Shown here in pieces: positions 1 through 6,642 of a DNA stretch of 22,221 nt. The stretch spans positions 1-22,221 of the forward strand of contig JAHACW010000038.1 in assembly GCA_018375675.1 (NCBI GenBank), written 5' to 3'. The position numbers and the translations under genes are program-made. Positions within the stretch are counted from its first letter, which is position 1, and each line of letters opens with the position of its first letter. This DNA comes from Actinomyces sp. (lineage in GTDB: Bacteria; Actinomycetota; Actinomycetes; Actinomycetales; Actinomycetaceae). Under the pieces are notes generated by a model. The model worked only from the letters and a program-made list of their open reading frames with translations. It did not search any database and was not told where the DNA came from.

Positions 1-1
1 C

Positions 2-40
2 GACGCGCACCTGCGGGAGTATTTCGCGAACCGCCCCTGA
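2..40 (+). CDS. 3' end of an upstream gene (partial, unidentified)
   Basis: Reading from base 2, 12 sense codons (DAHLREYFANRP) end in TGA at 38-40. Eleven of the twelve codons end in G or C, which fits coding sequence in this genome. The other two forward frames have AT-rich third positions. A strong hairpin begins 20 bases after the stop, as expected for a gene end. Too little remains to identify the product. The gene would converge on the long minus-strand operon. Confidence 0.5.
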   Translation, partial: DAHLREYFANRP

Positions 41-60
41 GGCCATTTTAGTACGTTTGG

Positions 61-90
61 GGCCCCGCACATAATTTTCTGTGCGGGGCC
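61..90. terminator. Hairpin between convergent genes, likely terminator
   Basis: A perfect 11-bp inverted repeat, GGCCCCGCACA (61-71) and TGTGCGGGGCC (80-90), encloses an 8-base loop. It lies 20 bases past the TGA at 38-40 and about 60 bases past the end of the minus-strand operon at 149, so it could stop transcription from both sides. Neither strand has a clear T-run after the stem, so intrinsic termination is inferred from position and stem strength. Confidence 0.5.
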
Positions 91-148
91 ACAACCATTG
101 CCAGCGCTACGGCTCAACGCGGCGCACTGTGGCCATCAGGCGGGACAC

Positions 149-1273
149 TCACGGAAGCATGGGCCTGCGCTTGGGGCCGTCACCCGGCTTAGGGAGGATA
201 CCGACTGGGTCAACTCTCGGCCAGGGGCTGCTCGGCCCAATCGGTCCCTTGACCTCGGGGAGCTTCACACCCCCGCCAGATTTCTTCTCCTTCCACTTCT
301 TCCAAAGCTCCCAGCCCTTTTGAAGGATCTCCCCAGCCTTCTTTGCACGGTCCCAGAAGGAAGACTCTTCCTTCTTCTTCGGGGTCTCGGGAGCGGGCTC
401 CGGAATGTCGGGTTCCGGCGACTTGCGCGGGGTCTCGGGAGTCTTCGACGAGGACGACTTGTCCGAGGAGGAGTCGCTGCCGCCGCAGCAGCCGCCGCCC
501 GGATCCACGCAATCCTTGCCGACCTCGCGGATGGAGGAGGTCAGGTTCGACATCGCGGTGCCGATCATGTCGACCATCGCCTTGATGGCGTTGAAAGCGT
601 TCTCAACCATCGTAAGGATGTTCTTGATTTCGGATGCCCACTGAACGGCCCTCGCCGCGATCTCCTTACAGGCCTCCCACAGCGCGTATCCCAACGTCAA
701 CGGAGCCTTCCAGGCAGCGTCCGCGGCAATGCCGACGAGTTCGGAGACCACCGCGCAGATCAGGTCGTGTACCTTCTTGACGAGGGTCGCAACCGTCGCG
801 ACGGCGTTTCCGAACTTCGAGGAGGTGCCCGCGACGCCGCGAGTGGCGTTGACGACCTGGCCCTGACGCATCAGGTACGCGGACACCGACTCGCCCGACA
901 TCTCCGCCATGGCACTCTGACCGCTCGACTCCAGCTCGTCCGCGATCGACGACAGAGACTCGGAAACGGACTGCCAGGACATGCCGATGCCGTTCACCTG
1001 AGCGGAGTCACCGGTGAGCTCGTTCATCCACTTGTTCAGCGGGTACACGTACTCGAGGGCAAGGCGAGTGGCAAACGAGACACCTGCCTGAATGGGACTG
1101 GTCATCGATCCGACGACGGACGTTGCCGCGTCCACCGCGGAACTCGCAGCCTGCAAGGCAGTATCCACGTTCGGCGACTTAGCCAGGGACATAAGGTCCT
1201 CGGCTGCGTTGATGATCGGGTCGGAGCCGCGAATGCCCTGGCTCGGCGTGTAGACGGGCTGCTTCACAGTCAC
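149..1273 (-). CDS. Large WXG-like protein, putative type VII secretion substrate
   Basis: This 374-residue protein is mostly helical and has no signal peptide. Residues 75-135 look like the N-terminal domain of large actinobacterial WXG proteins: a leucine/tryptophan helix, then LTGDSAQV, a SWQSV helix at 99-103, and a second helix where SGES replaces the usual WxG turn. Residues 170-245 are long hydrophobic/amphipathic helices. A cysteine cluster (C255, C262, C263) in a Gly/Ser stretch, a Pro-rich acidic linker (278-300) and a Lys/Trp-rich helix (304-332) follow. I recognise no toxin domain. The start is GTG at 1273 and overlaps the previous stop as GTGA, so translation is probably coupled to the EspC-like gene. 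It is the last gene of the operon. The substrate role is inferred from fold and context. Confidence 0.75.
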   Translation of the reverse strand: MTVKQPVYTPSQGIRGSDPIINAAEDLMSLAKSPNVDTALQAASSAVDAATSVVGSMTSPIQAGVSFATRLALEYVYPLNKWMNELTGDSAQVNGIGMSWQSVSESLSSIADELESSGQSAMAEMSGESVSAYLMRQGQVVNATRGVAGTSSKFGNAVATVATLVKKVHDLICAVVSELVGIAADAAWKAPLTLGYALWEACKEIAARAVQWASEIKNILTMVENAFNAIKAMVDMIGTAMSNLTSSIREVGKDCVDPGGGCCGGSDSSSDKSSSSKTPETPRKSPEPDIPEPAPETPKKKEESSFWDRAKKAGEILQKGWELWKKWKEKKSGGGVKLPEVKGPIGPSSPWPRVDPVGILPKPGDGPKRRPMLP

Positions 1274-2361
1274 TTCTTAACTCCTTCGAAGATAAAGCGG
1301 CGCAGGGAGCGTTCCTCGTCCTGACGCTGGCGGTTCAGGAACGTGTCGATGTCCTGATCGCCGTGCTGGTCCTGCTTCTCGAAGAGGGACTTCACGTCAT
1401 CCGGCTTCGAATCCGGGTGCACCTTCGTGAACTCTTCGATACGCGTGTTCTGAGCCTTCTGCTGCTCCTCGACGAAGGTGCGGTAGCTGGCCTGCTGGTC
1501 GGTGCGCTGCTTGGACATGAAGGTGTCGAACTCGCGGCTGGTCGCCGTCGGGTTGTCCTTGACCCACTCGCGAATCTGCGCCTCTTCATCCGTGCGCTGC
1601 TTCGCCAGGAAGTCGGTCATCGCATCCTGCTGTTCCTGCTGGTTCTGCTCGATGAGCGACTTGACCTCTGAGACGTCCTCGCCCGGGTGGGCCTCGGTGT
1701 AGCGCTCGAGGGCCTTCGCCTGGTCCTCCTTCTGACGCTCGTAGAACGTCTTCAGGTCATCGTTTTCGTCCTCGCGCTGCTTCTCGAGGAAGGCGCGCAG
1801 TTCGTCGTCGGTCACGGAGATCTTGTCGTTGCCACCCAGAAGGGAGGCGAGATCGTCTTCCTTCTTCTCGTCCTTGTCCTTGTCGTCTCCGATCGATGCA
1901 TCGCCGCCGGGAGGGGTCGGAAGCGACGCACCGCCGCCACCGCCGGTAGCTCCGCCGCCGAAGCCGCCGCCACCACCGCCGAAGCCGCCACCGCCGCCGG
2001 GGCCGGTGCCACCACCGCCGCCGGGGCCACAGCCGGGGTCCTGAACCTCTTCCTCGAGCTTCTGCATCGGGTCTTTATTGCCATCCTCAGCGGCTTTCAT
2101 CTCGGCCGCCGTTTGACGCAGGCACACAGCGAGACGGTGCTCAGCCTCGGAGATGTCCTTCATCATCGCGGAGAGGTTCTTGATGCCGAAGTGCGCGACG
2201 GCCGCATAAGGAAGGAACATGAGGCCGAAGGCGTTCTGCGACACCTGGTTCTGTGTGCCGGCCGCAATGTTCTGCGCGCTCTCGATCGTGGTTGCACACG
2301 CGTCAACCTCGGTCGCATGCGACTGAAGTTGGGCGGTGTTAATCGCGAGATCGTGACCCAT
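1270..2361 (-). CDS. EspC-like protein with Gly-rich linker and 15-residue tandem repeats
   Basis: This is a 363-residue protein. Residues 1-95 resemble the EspC family of ESX-secreted proteins: two helices, an initial DLAINTAQL segment and a late CLRQTAAEM helix. A YxxxD/E secretion signal is not visible where EspC has one. Residues 112-145 are a nearly pure glycine linker, and 155-185 are acidic. From residue 191 to the end the chain is a repeat array: an aromatic residue or leucine occurs at every 15th position (191, 206, 221 through 356), often as FLxKQRxD, and an HP or NP pair recurs every 45 residues. It starts five bases after the YbaB-like stop, has only a weak ribosome site, and overlaps the next gene by GTGA. 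A secreted structural or surface role is inference. Confidence 0.8.
   Translation of the reverse strand: MGHDLAINTAQLQSHATEVDACATTIESAQNIAAGTQNQVSQNAFGLMFLPYAAVAHFGIKNLSAMMKDISEAEHRLAVCLRQTAAEMKAAEDGNKDPMQKLEEEVQDPGCGPGGGGGTGPGGGGGFGGGGGGFGGGATGGGGGASLPTPPGGDASIGDDKDKDEKKEDDLASLLGGNDKISVTDDELRAFLEKQREDENDDLKTFYERQKEDQAKALERYTEAHPGEDVSEVKSLIEQNQQEQQDAMTDFLAKQRTDEEAQIREWVKDNPTATSREFDTFMSKQRTDQQASYRTFVEEQQKAQNTRIEEFTKVHPDSKPDDVKSLFEKQDQHGDQDIDTFLNRQRQDEERSLRRFIFEGVKK
1273..1791 (-). repeat. Protein-level tandem repeat, 15-residue units in 45-residue super-repeats
   Basis: This stretch encodes residues 191-363 of the EspC-like protein. Units begin at residues 191, 206, 221, 236, 251, 266, 281, 296, 311, 326, 341 and 356. 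The first residue is always F, Y, W or L. Examples are FLEKQRED, FLAKQRTD, FMSKQRTD and FLNRQRQD. Pro226, Pro271 and Pro316 are spaced exactly 45 residues apart and are each preceded by H or N. The DNA copies have diverged, so this is an old, selected protein repeat rather than a recent nucleotide duplication. Confidence 0.85.
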
Positions 2362-2366
2362 GGCGA

Positions 2367-2753
2367 TCAGCGCCCAAGCTGCTCGAGGCGCGAGCTAATC
2401 TGATCGACAAACTCGCCCATCGCTGAGTCCCCGCCGCCGAACTGGCGGTCGCCCTGCTCGCGCAGGAAGCGGCTCATGTTCTTACCGGCGTCGGAGTAGG
2501 CCTCCATGATGGCTTCCTCGAGGTCCGAGGTACTGCCTTCGAGGGCCTCGTCGTCGATCGACACGCGGGTCATGGTCCCCTCCTGGCTGATCTCGACCTC
2601 GACCTCACGGCGGGAGTCGAAACCAGTAACGCGAGCGGACTTGAGCGTGGTCACGAACTCGTCCATAGCCGCAGCCTTGCGTTCAGCCTCGGCGATCTGG
2701 GCGTTGAGCATCTCTTCAAATTCTTCGGGCGTACGCCCCATCACATCTACCAT
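2367..2753 (-). CDS. YbaB/EbfC-family (EspL-like) protein
   Basis: At 128 residues it matches the YbaB/EbfC fold: an N-terminal amphipathic helix (8-40), a beta-rich core (REVEVEISQEGTMTRVSID, about 48-67) and a C-terminal helix region. YbaB proteins are small nucleoid-associated proteins. In mycobacterial ESX-1 a YbaB-like protein, EspL, is encoded among the substrate genes and stabilises substrates. Its place directly before an EspC-like gene favours the EspL-like, chaperone-type role, but that is inference. The ATG at 2753 has a weak AGGA site. A 132-base gap separates it from the protease gene upstream, and I see no convincing promoter there. Confidence 0.8.
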   Translation of the reverse strand: MVDVMGRTPEEFEEMLNAQIAEAERKAAAMDEFVTTLKSARVTGFDSRREVEVEISQEGTMTRVSIDDEALEGSTSDLEEAIMEAYSDAGKNMSRFLREQGDRQFGGGDSAMGEFVDQISSRLEQLGR

Positions 2754-2885
2754 ACGGTTATCCTAACTGACTTGTTTGATCTACGTACAACACTTCACGG
2801 GACGAGACGCCCCGCTGCCCCTCAGACCGCATGTAAGTCGGCAGGGCGTTCAACAATCGCAAGGGCGTCGCGGGTCACTGCGCGC

Positions 2886-4100
2886 TCATCCCTGGTAGTG
2901 GTAGAGCGGGCTCGTCCCCAGGTGGACCTCGTACCCGTGGCCTTCGGACAGAGCACTTTCCTCGTCGACTCCACGGTACACGTACCAGTCGTCGTTCAGG
3001 ACCTCACGCGGGTTCGCCAGCCCGTAGTAGTAGTCGTAGAGGTCATCCTCATGGAAGGCAAAGCGGCTGCCCTTCTCCAGCAGCGGATTCTCCTTCGGAT
3101 ACTGCGACGGATCGGCGGCCAGCAAAGCCGCCGGGTTGATCTCACCGTAGCCGGTGCGCTCGTTCCACTGCCCGTTCGTCCCCCACGCGGTAGCCTGCAC
3201 GGCCTGGAGAAGCTGGTACACGGTCACCCCACTACCGCTAAAACGCTGCCACTCGAGGGCAAGGAAACCGGCAACCATGGGCGCCGCGTACGATGTTCCG
3301 CTCGTCTTGTAGCGCTTACCGTCGATTGACGAACGCCCCCTGATTTCACCAATTGCCGCGAGAGTTACCCCGTCGCCATAGTTCGAGTAGTCGGCAACGG
3401 TGCCATCCTCCTCGAGCGCAGCGACACCGATGACTCCTCCCCACATACCCAGTTCATCATCGGGGTTGTACTCACTGTCATTACCGACGGACGCAACGAT
3501 CGGAACACCCATGACAGTCGCGCGAGAAATAGCCCAGCGCATCGATGAATTGCGAGAATCCGGGTAGTTGGAGGAGATCGCGATGATCTCTGCACCATCA
3601 TTGATCGCCTGCTCGATGAGATACTCCGTACTGGCTCGTCCCGTCGGGAGATTCCATTCCGTCGTGCAGTCGTTGCTACCCTGGTTAACGTTTAGGGCAG
3701 TCCGATAGTTATAGATAGTTGCCTTCGGCGCGACGCCGAAGGCCGGGGCGACCAGGAGCTGCGCAATGAACGTCGCATGCTCGTCCTGCTCGGCGTCGGC
3801 TCCTACGTCGCACGGACTCTTGTCGACGATGTCCGCGCCCTGCAGCTCGGGAATGGAGGTGTCGATGCGCCCATCAATGACCGCGATAATCACACCCTCG
3901 CCCGTGTACCCCTGGGCATGCAGCGCCTCCAGGTTGTAGCGCGAATAATACGCCTGGTCGGCTGCCGTAAGCTCTCGATCCACCGCGGTCGCAGGGGCAG
4001 CGGGGGCGACCGGCGAAAGCACCGCCGTCAGGGCCAGCGCGCAGGCCGACGCCAGAACGGATAGGGCACGCAGGCCTCGGGACCGACCAATCGATCGCAT
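2886..4100 (-). CDS. Secreted S8 subtilisin-like protease, mycosin-related, no membrane anchor (copy 1)
   Basis: This 404-residue serine protease has an intact catalytic set: Asp76 (AVIDGRID), His108 (DEHAT), oxyanion Asn207 (VGND) and Ser270 (SGTSYAAP). An N-terminal Sec signal peptide (about 1-40) with a basic start and an alanine-rich core indicates export. Unlike typical mycosins it has no C-terminal membrane helix. Residues 331-404 instead form a Tyr/Asp-rich tail shared with the next two proteases. I chose ATG at 4100 because the paralogue's near-identical DNA block ends there and the AAAGGA ribosome site lies upstream. An ATG at 4121 would put that site inside the gene. It is probably a tandem duplicate of the gene at 4167-5381. 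Its substrate is unknown; type VII substrates or wall proteins are plausible. Confidence 0.85.
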   Translation of the reverse strand: MRSIGRSRGLRALSVLASACALALTAVLSPVAPAAPATAVDRELTAADQAYYSRYNLEALHAQGYTGEGVIIAVIDGRIDTSIPELQGADIVDKSPCDVGADAEQDEHATFIAQLLVAPAFGVAPKATIYNYRTALNVNQGSNDCTTEWNLPTGRASTEYLIEQAINDGAEIIAISSNYPDSRNSSMRWAISRATVMGVPIVASVGNDSEYNPDDELGMWGGVIGVAALEEDGTVADYSNYGDGVTLAAIGEIRGRSSIDGKRYKTSGTSYAAPMVAGFLALEWQRFSGSGVTVYQLLQAVQATAWGTNGQWNERTGYGEINPAALLAADPSQYPKENPLLEKGSRFAFHEDDLYDYYYGLANPREVLNDDWYVYRGVDEESALSEGHGYEVHLGTSPLYHYQG

Positions 4101-4166
4101 CGTCTTGTCTGTTCCTTTCATCGAGGCGTTTCAACATTCGCGATGGCGCCGCGCATCACGGCCTGC

Positions 4167-5381
4167 TCATCCCGAGTAGTGGTAGAGCGGGCTCGTGCCC
4201 AGGTGGACCTCGTACCCGTGCCCTTCACTCAGAGCACTCGCCTCATCGACGCCGCGATACACGTACCCGTCGTCGTTCAGGACCTCGCGCGGATTCGCCA
4301 GCCCGTAGTAGTAGTCGTAGATGTCATCCTCATGGAAGGCGAAGCGACTACCCTTCTCCAGGAGCGGACTCTCGACCGGGTACTGCGACGGATCGGCAGA
4401 CAGCAGAGCCGCCGGGTTGATCTCGCCATAGCCGGTGCGTTCGTTCCACTGCCCGTTCGTCCCCCACGCGGTAGCCACCATGGCCTGAAGAACCTGGCGC
4501 ACACTTACCCCACCATCGCCAAAACGCTGCCACGCGAGGGCCAGGAAACCGGCAACCATGGGCGCCGAAAAAGAAGTACCTTGCACCCGCTTAAGCTGAT
4601 TGTCCAGCGTCGACCTACCAACAACAACCCCCACAGCGGAAACGGTAACCCCCTCCCCGTAGTTCGAATAGTCTGCGAAGTTACCGCTTGTATCGAGGGC
4701 GGAGACGCCGATGACGCCTCCCCACATTCCCAGCGCATTATCGGGATCGCGGGTCCGATCATTACCGACGCCTGCAACGATCGGCACACCCAAGGCAGTC
4801 GCCCGAGAAATCGCCCACCGCATCCCCTGACTCTCGGTCTTGCCATAAGTGGAGGTGATCGAAATGATATCAGCGCCGTCGTTGATCGCCTGCTCAATGA
4901 GGTAGTCCGTATCGGCTCGCCCTGCCCGCGTCCATCCCAGCGAACAGTCATCGCTGCTCTTCTGTGGATCCAGAATCGTCGTGTAGTTATAGATGGTGGC
5001 CTTCGGCGCGATGCCGAAGTCTGGTGCGACCAAGAGCTGCGCGATGTACGTCGCGTGTACGTCATTTTCGGCGTCCACGGGCACGTCGCACGTACTCTTA
5101 TCGACGATGTCCGCACCCTGCAGCTCGGGAATGGACGTGTCGATGTGCCCGTCGATGACCGCGATAATCACGCCCTCGCCCGTGTACCCCTGGGCGCGCA
5201 GCGCGTCCAGGTCGTAGCGCGAGTAGTACTCTTCATCCGAGACTCTCACCTTGCGATCCACCGCGGTCGCAGGGGCAGCGGGGGCGACCGGCGAAAGCAC
5301 CGCCGTCAGGGCCAGCGCGCAGGCCGATGCCAGAACGGATAGGGCACGCAGGCCTCGGGACCGACCAATCGATCGCATCAT
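4167..5381 (-). CDS. Secreted S8 subtilisin-like protease, mycosin-related, no membrane anchor (copy 2)
   Basis: This 404-residue close paralogue of the neighbour at 2886-4100 has Asp77 (AVIDGHID), His109 (DVHAT), Asn207 (VGND) and Ser270 (QGTSFSAP), so it should be active. The signal-peptide DNA differs from copy 1 by one base in 124, while the catalytic-domain middle has diverged. That pattern suggests gene conversion or selection on the ends. The tail (331-404) carries the shared YVYRGV, HGY and GTSP motifs. The start is ATG at 5381 (a second ATG follows at once), nine bases after AAAGGA. A 66-base spacer follows the gene. It probably acts outside the membrane. Confidence 0.85.
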   Translation of the reverse strand: MMRSIGRSRGLRALSVLASACALALTAVLSPVAPAAPATAVDRKVRVSDEEYYSRYDLDALRAQGYTGEGVIIAVIDGHIDTSIPELQGADIVDKSTCDVPVDAENDVHATYIAQLLVAPDFGIAPKATIYNYTTILDPQKSSDDCSLGWTRAGRADTDYLIEQAINDGADIISITSTYGKTESQGMRWAISRATALGVPIVAGVGNDRTRDPDNALGMWGGVIGVSALDTSGNFADYSNYGEGVTVSAVGVVVGRSTLDNQLKRVQGTSFSAPMVAGFLALAWQRFGDGGVSVRQVLQAMVATAWGTNGQWNERTGYGEINPAALLSADPSQYPVESPLLEKGSRFAFHEDDIYDYYYGLANPREVLNDDGYVYRGVDEASALSEGHGYEVHLGTSPLYHYSG

Positions 5382-5400
5382 GGTGTCTGTTCCTTTCGTT

Positions 5401-5430
5401 CGGGCACTCGGGCACTCAGGTACTCGGGCA
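5401..5430. repeat. Short tandem repeat, 8-bp unit
   Basis: CGGGCACT occurs twice in a row, followed by CAGGTACT (two changes) and a partial CGGGCA, giving 3.75 copies. It lies in the 61-base gap between protease copies 3 and 2, just upstream of the ribosome site of copy 2. Loss or gain of a unit would change the distance between the genes but not a reading frame. Confidence 0.7.
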
Positions 5431-5442
5431 AGCCGAGGCCCG

Positions 5443-6642
5443 TCACTGACTGTGGTACCGGGGGCTGGTGCCGATGTGGGTCGGGTAGCCGTGTTCGCGA
5501 CTGAGGGCAGCCTCTTCGTTCACGCCGCGGTAGACGTAGACATCATCATTACGAATCAGAATGGGGTTAACAACGCCGTCCGCATAGTCGGCGACGTCAT
5601 CCCATGAGGGCGCTGCCTCGTAGTAGTTCTTCGCAACGCAGGGATTCTCGTCCGCGTACTGCGACGGGTCCGAACGCAGGAACGCGATCGGGTCGGCGGG
5701 GCCGTAGCCGGTGAGCTTGTTCCACTCGCTACCGCTCCTGCCCGTCAGAGCCAGCGCCTGCAGCATCTGATCTGCGCTGACGTCCTCGTCGAAGTGCTCC
5801 CAGCCGAGCGCCAAGAAGCCGGCAATAATCGGGGTCGCAAAAGACGTTCCCTCTGCTTCCTCGACGCGACCGGTCGACACGTCACGCGTCACAACTGTAC
5901 CCAGCGCGGTCGTCAGCAACCCGTTACCCCAGTTCGTGTACTCCGTGAGACTGTTGTAACGGGTCGTCGCTCCGATGCCGCAGATTCCCCTCCACAAGGC
6001 CAGCGTATCGGTGGGGTTCTCGGTGGTCTCGTTGCCCATCGCGGCCACAACGATGACACCCTCGGCGAGCGCCCGGGCCATGGCCCACCGGAGGTCGATG
6101 GATTCGGTGTCACCAAAGCTACTAGAGATCGTGATGATGTCGGCGCCGTCGTTGATCGCCTGCTCGATGAGGAGCGGCGTGTCGTTTACTGCTTCACCCG
6201 TCCAGCCGGAGATCGTGCAGTTCGATCCCGGGGAATCGCCGTACAGGGGGATCGTGTAGGTGTAGAGCGTTGCGCCCGGTGCCACGCCAAACTCGGGCGA
6301 GACCAGGATCTGCGCGACCGTGGTGCCGTGTGCCGCATTCTCGGGGGCCGAGGTCATGACGCAGGGCGTCCGATCCTGAATGTTCGCGCCCCTAAGTTCG
6401 GGAATGTTCGGGTTCACGGCACCGTCCAGGACCGCAATGGTGACGCCCTTGCCCGTGATTCCCTGATCATGGATGGACTTCAGCTTGTAGTACTTGAAGT
6501 AGTCTTGCTTATCAGCGGTCATCGGCGGATCGGCCGCGTAAGCCGGCTCAGCCGGGGAAAGGGTCGCTCCGAGGCTGAGTGCGATGGTGCCGGCGAGGAC
6601 CCCGACGCTCTTACCCCAGCGTCGTGTTGTCCAAGTCGTCAT
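5443..6642 (-). CDS. Secreted S8 subtilisin-like protease, mycosin-related, no membrane anchor (copy 3)
   Basis: This is a 399-residue serine protease. Residues Asp73 (AVLDGAVN), His105 (AAHGTT), Asn204 (MGNE) and Ser267 (EGTSFATP) form a complete active site. The signal peptide ends near AYA-AD (36/37). There is no C-terminal membrane helix. Residues 326-399 are the same 74-residue tail as in copies 1 and 2, although the body is much more divergent. ATG at 6642 overlaps the mycP stop as ATGA, so translation is probably coupled. The longer in-frame extension upstream to 6981 lies inside mycP and has low-quality, Arg-rich sequence, so I rejected it. Copy 3 looks like the older member of the tandem set. 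Confidence 0.87.
   Translation of the reverse strand: MTTWTTRRWGKSVGVLAGTIALSLGATLSPAEPAYAADPPMTADKQDYFKYYKLKSIHDQGITGKGVTIAVLDGAVNPNIPELRGANIQDRTPCVMTSAPENAAHGTTVAQILVSPEFGVAPGATLYTYTIPLYGDSPGSNCTISGWTGEAVNDTPLLIEQAINDGADIITISSSFGDTESIDLRWAMARALAEGVIVVAAMGNETTENPTDTLALWRGICGIGATTRYNSLTEYTNWGNGLLTTALGTVVTRDVSTGRVEEAEGTSFATPIIAGFLALGWEHFDEDVSADQMLQALALTGRSGSEWNKLTGYGPADPIAFLRSDPSQYADENPCVAKNYYEAAPSWDDVADYADGVVNPILIRNDDVYVYRGVNEEAALSREHGYPTHIGTSPRYHSQ

Noticed and set aside
98..1324. 408-codon plus-strand frame opposite the WXG-like gene
   Set aside because: It is a shadow of the minus-strand gene, which has a coherent helical domain layout and operon overlaps. The plus frame is Arg/Gly/Leu-rich with no recognisable domain.
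1930..2045. GCC/CCG-rich run that looks like a DNA repeat
   Set aside because: It is explained by the poly-glycine linker codons of the EspC-like gene. The run at 20914-20995 has the same explanation in the Gly-rich gene.
2754..2885. Possible hairpin and promoter between protease copy 1 and the YbaB-like gene
   Set aside because: The inverted repeat around CGCCCTGCC is imperfect with a long loop, and -35/-10 pairs have wrong spacing.
4143..5342. 399-codon plus-strand frame opposite protease copy 2
   Set aside because: It is antisense to a gene with a complete catalytic set and signal peptide. A similar shadow occurs opposite copy 1 because the genes are duplicates.
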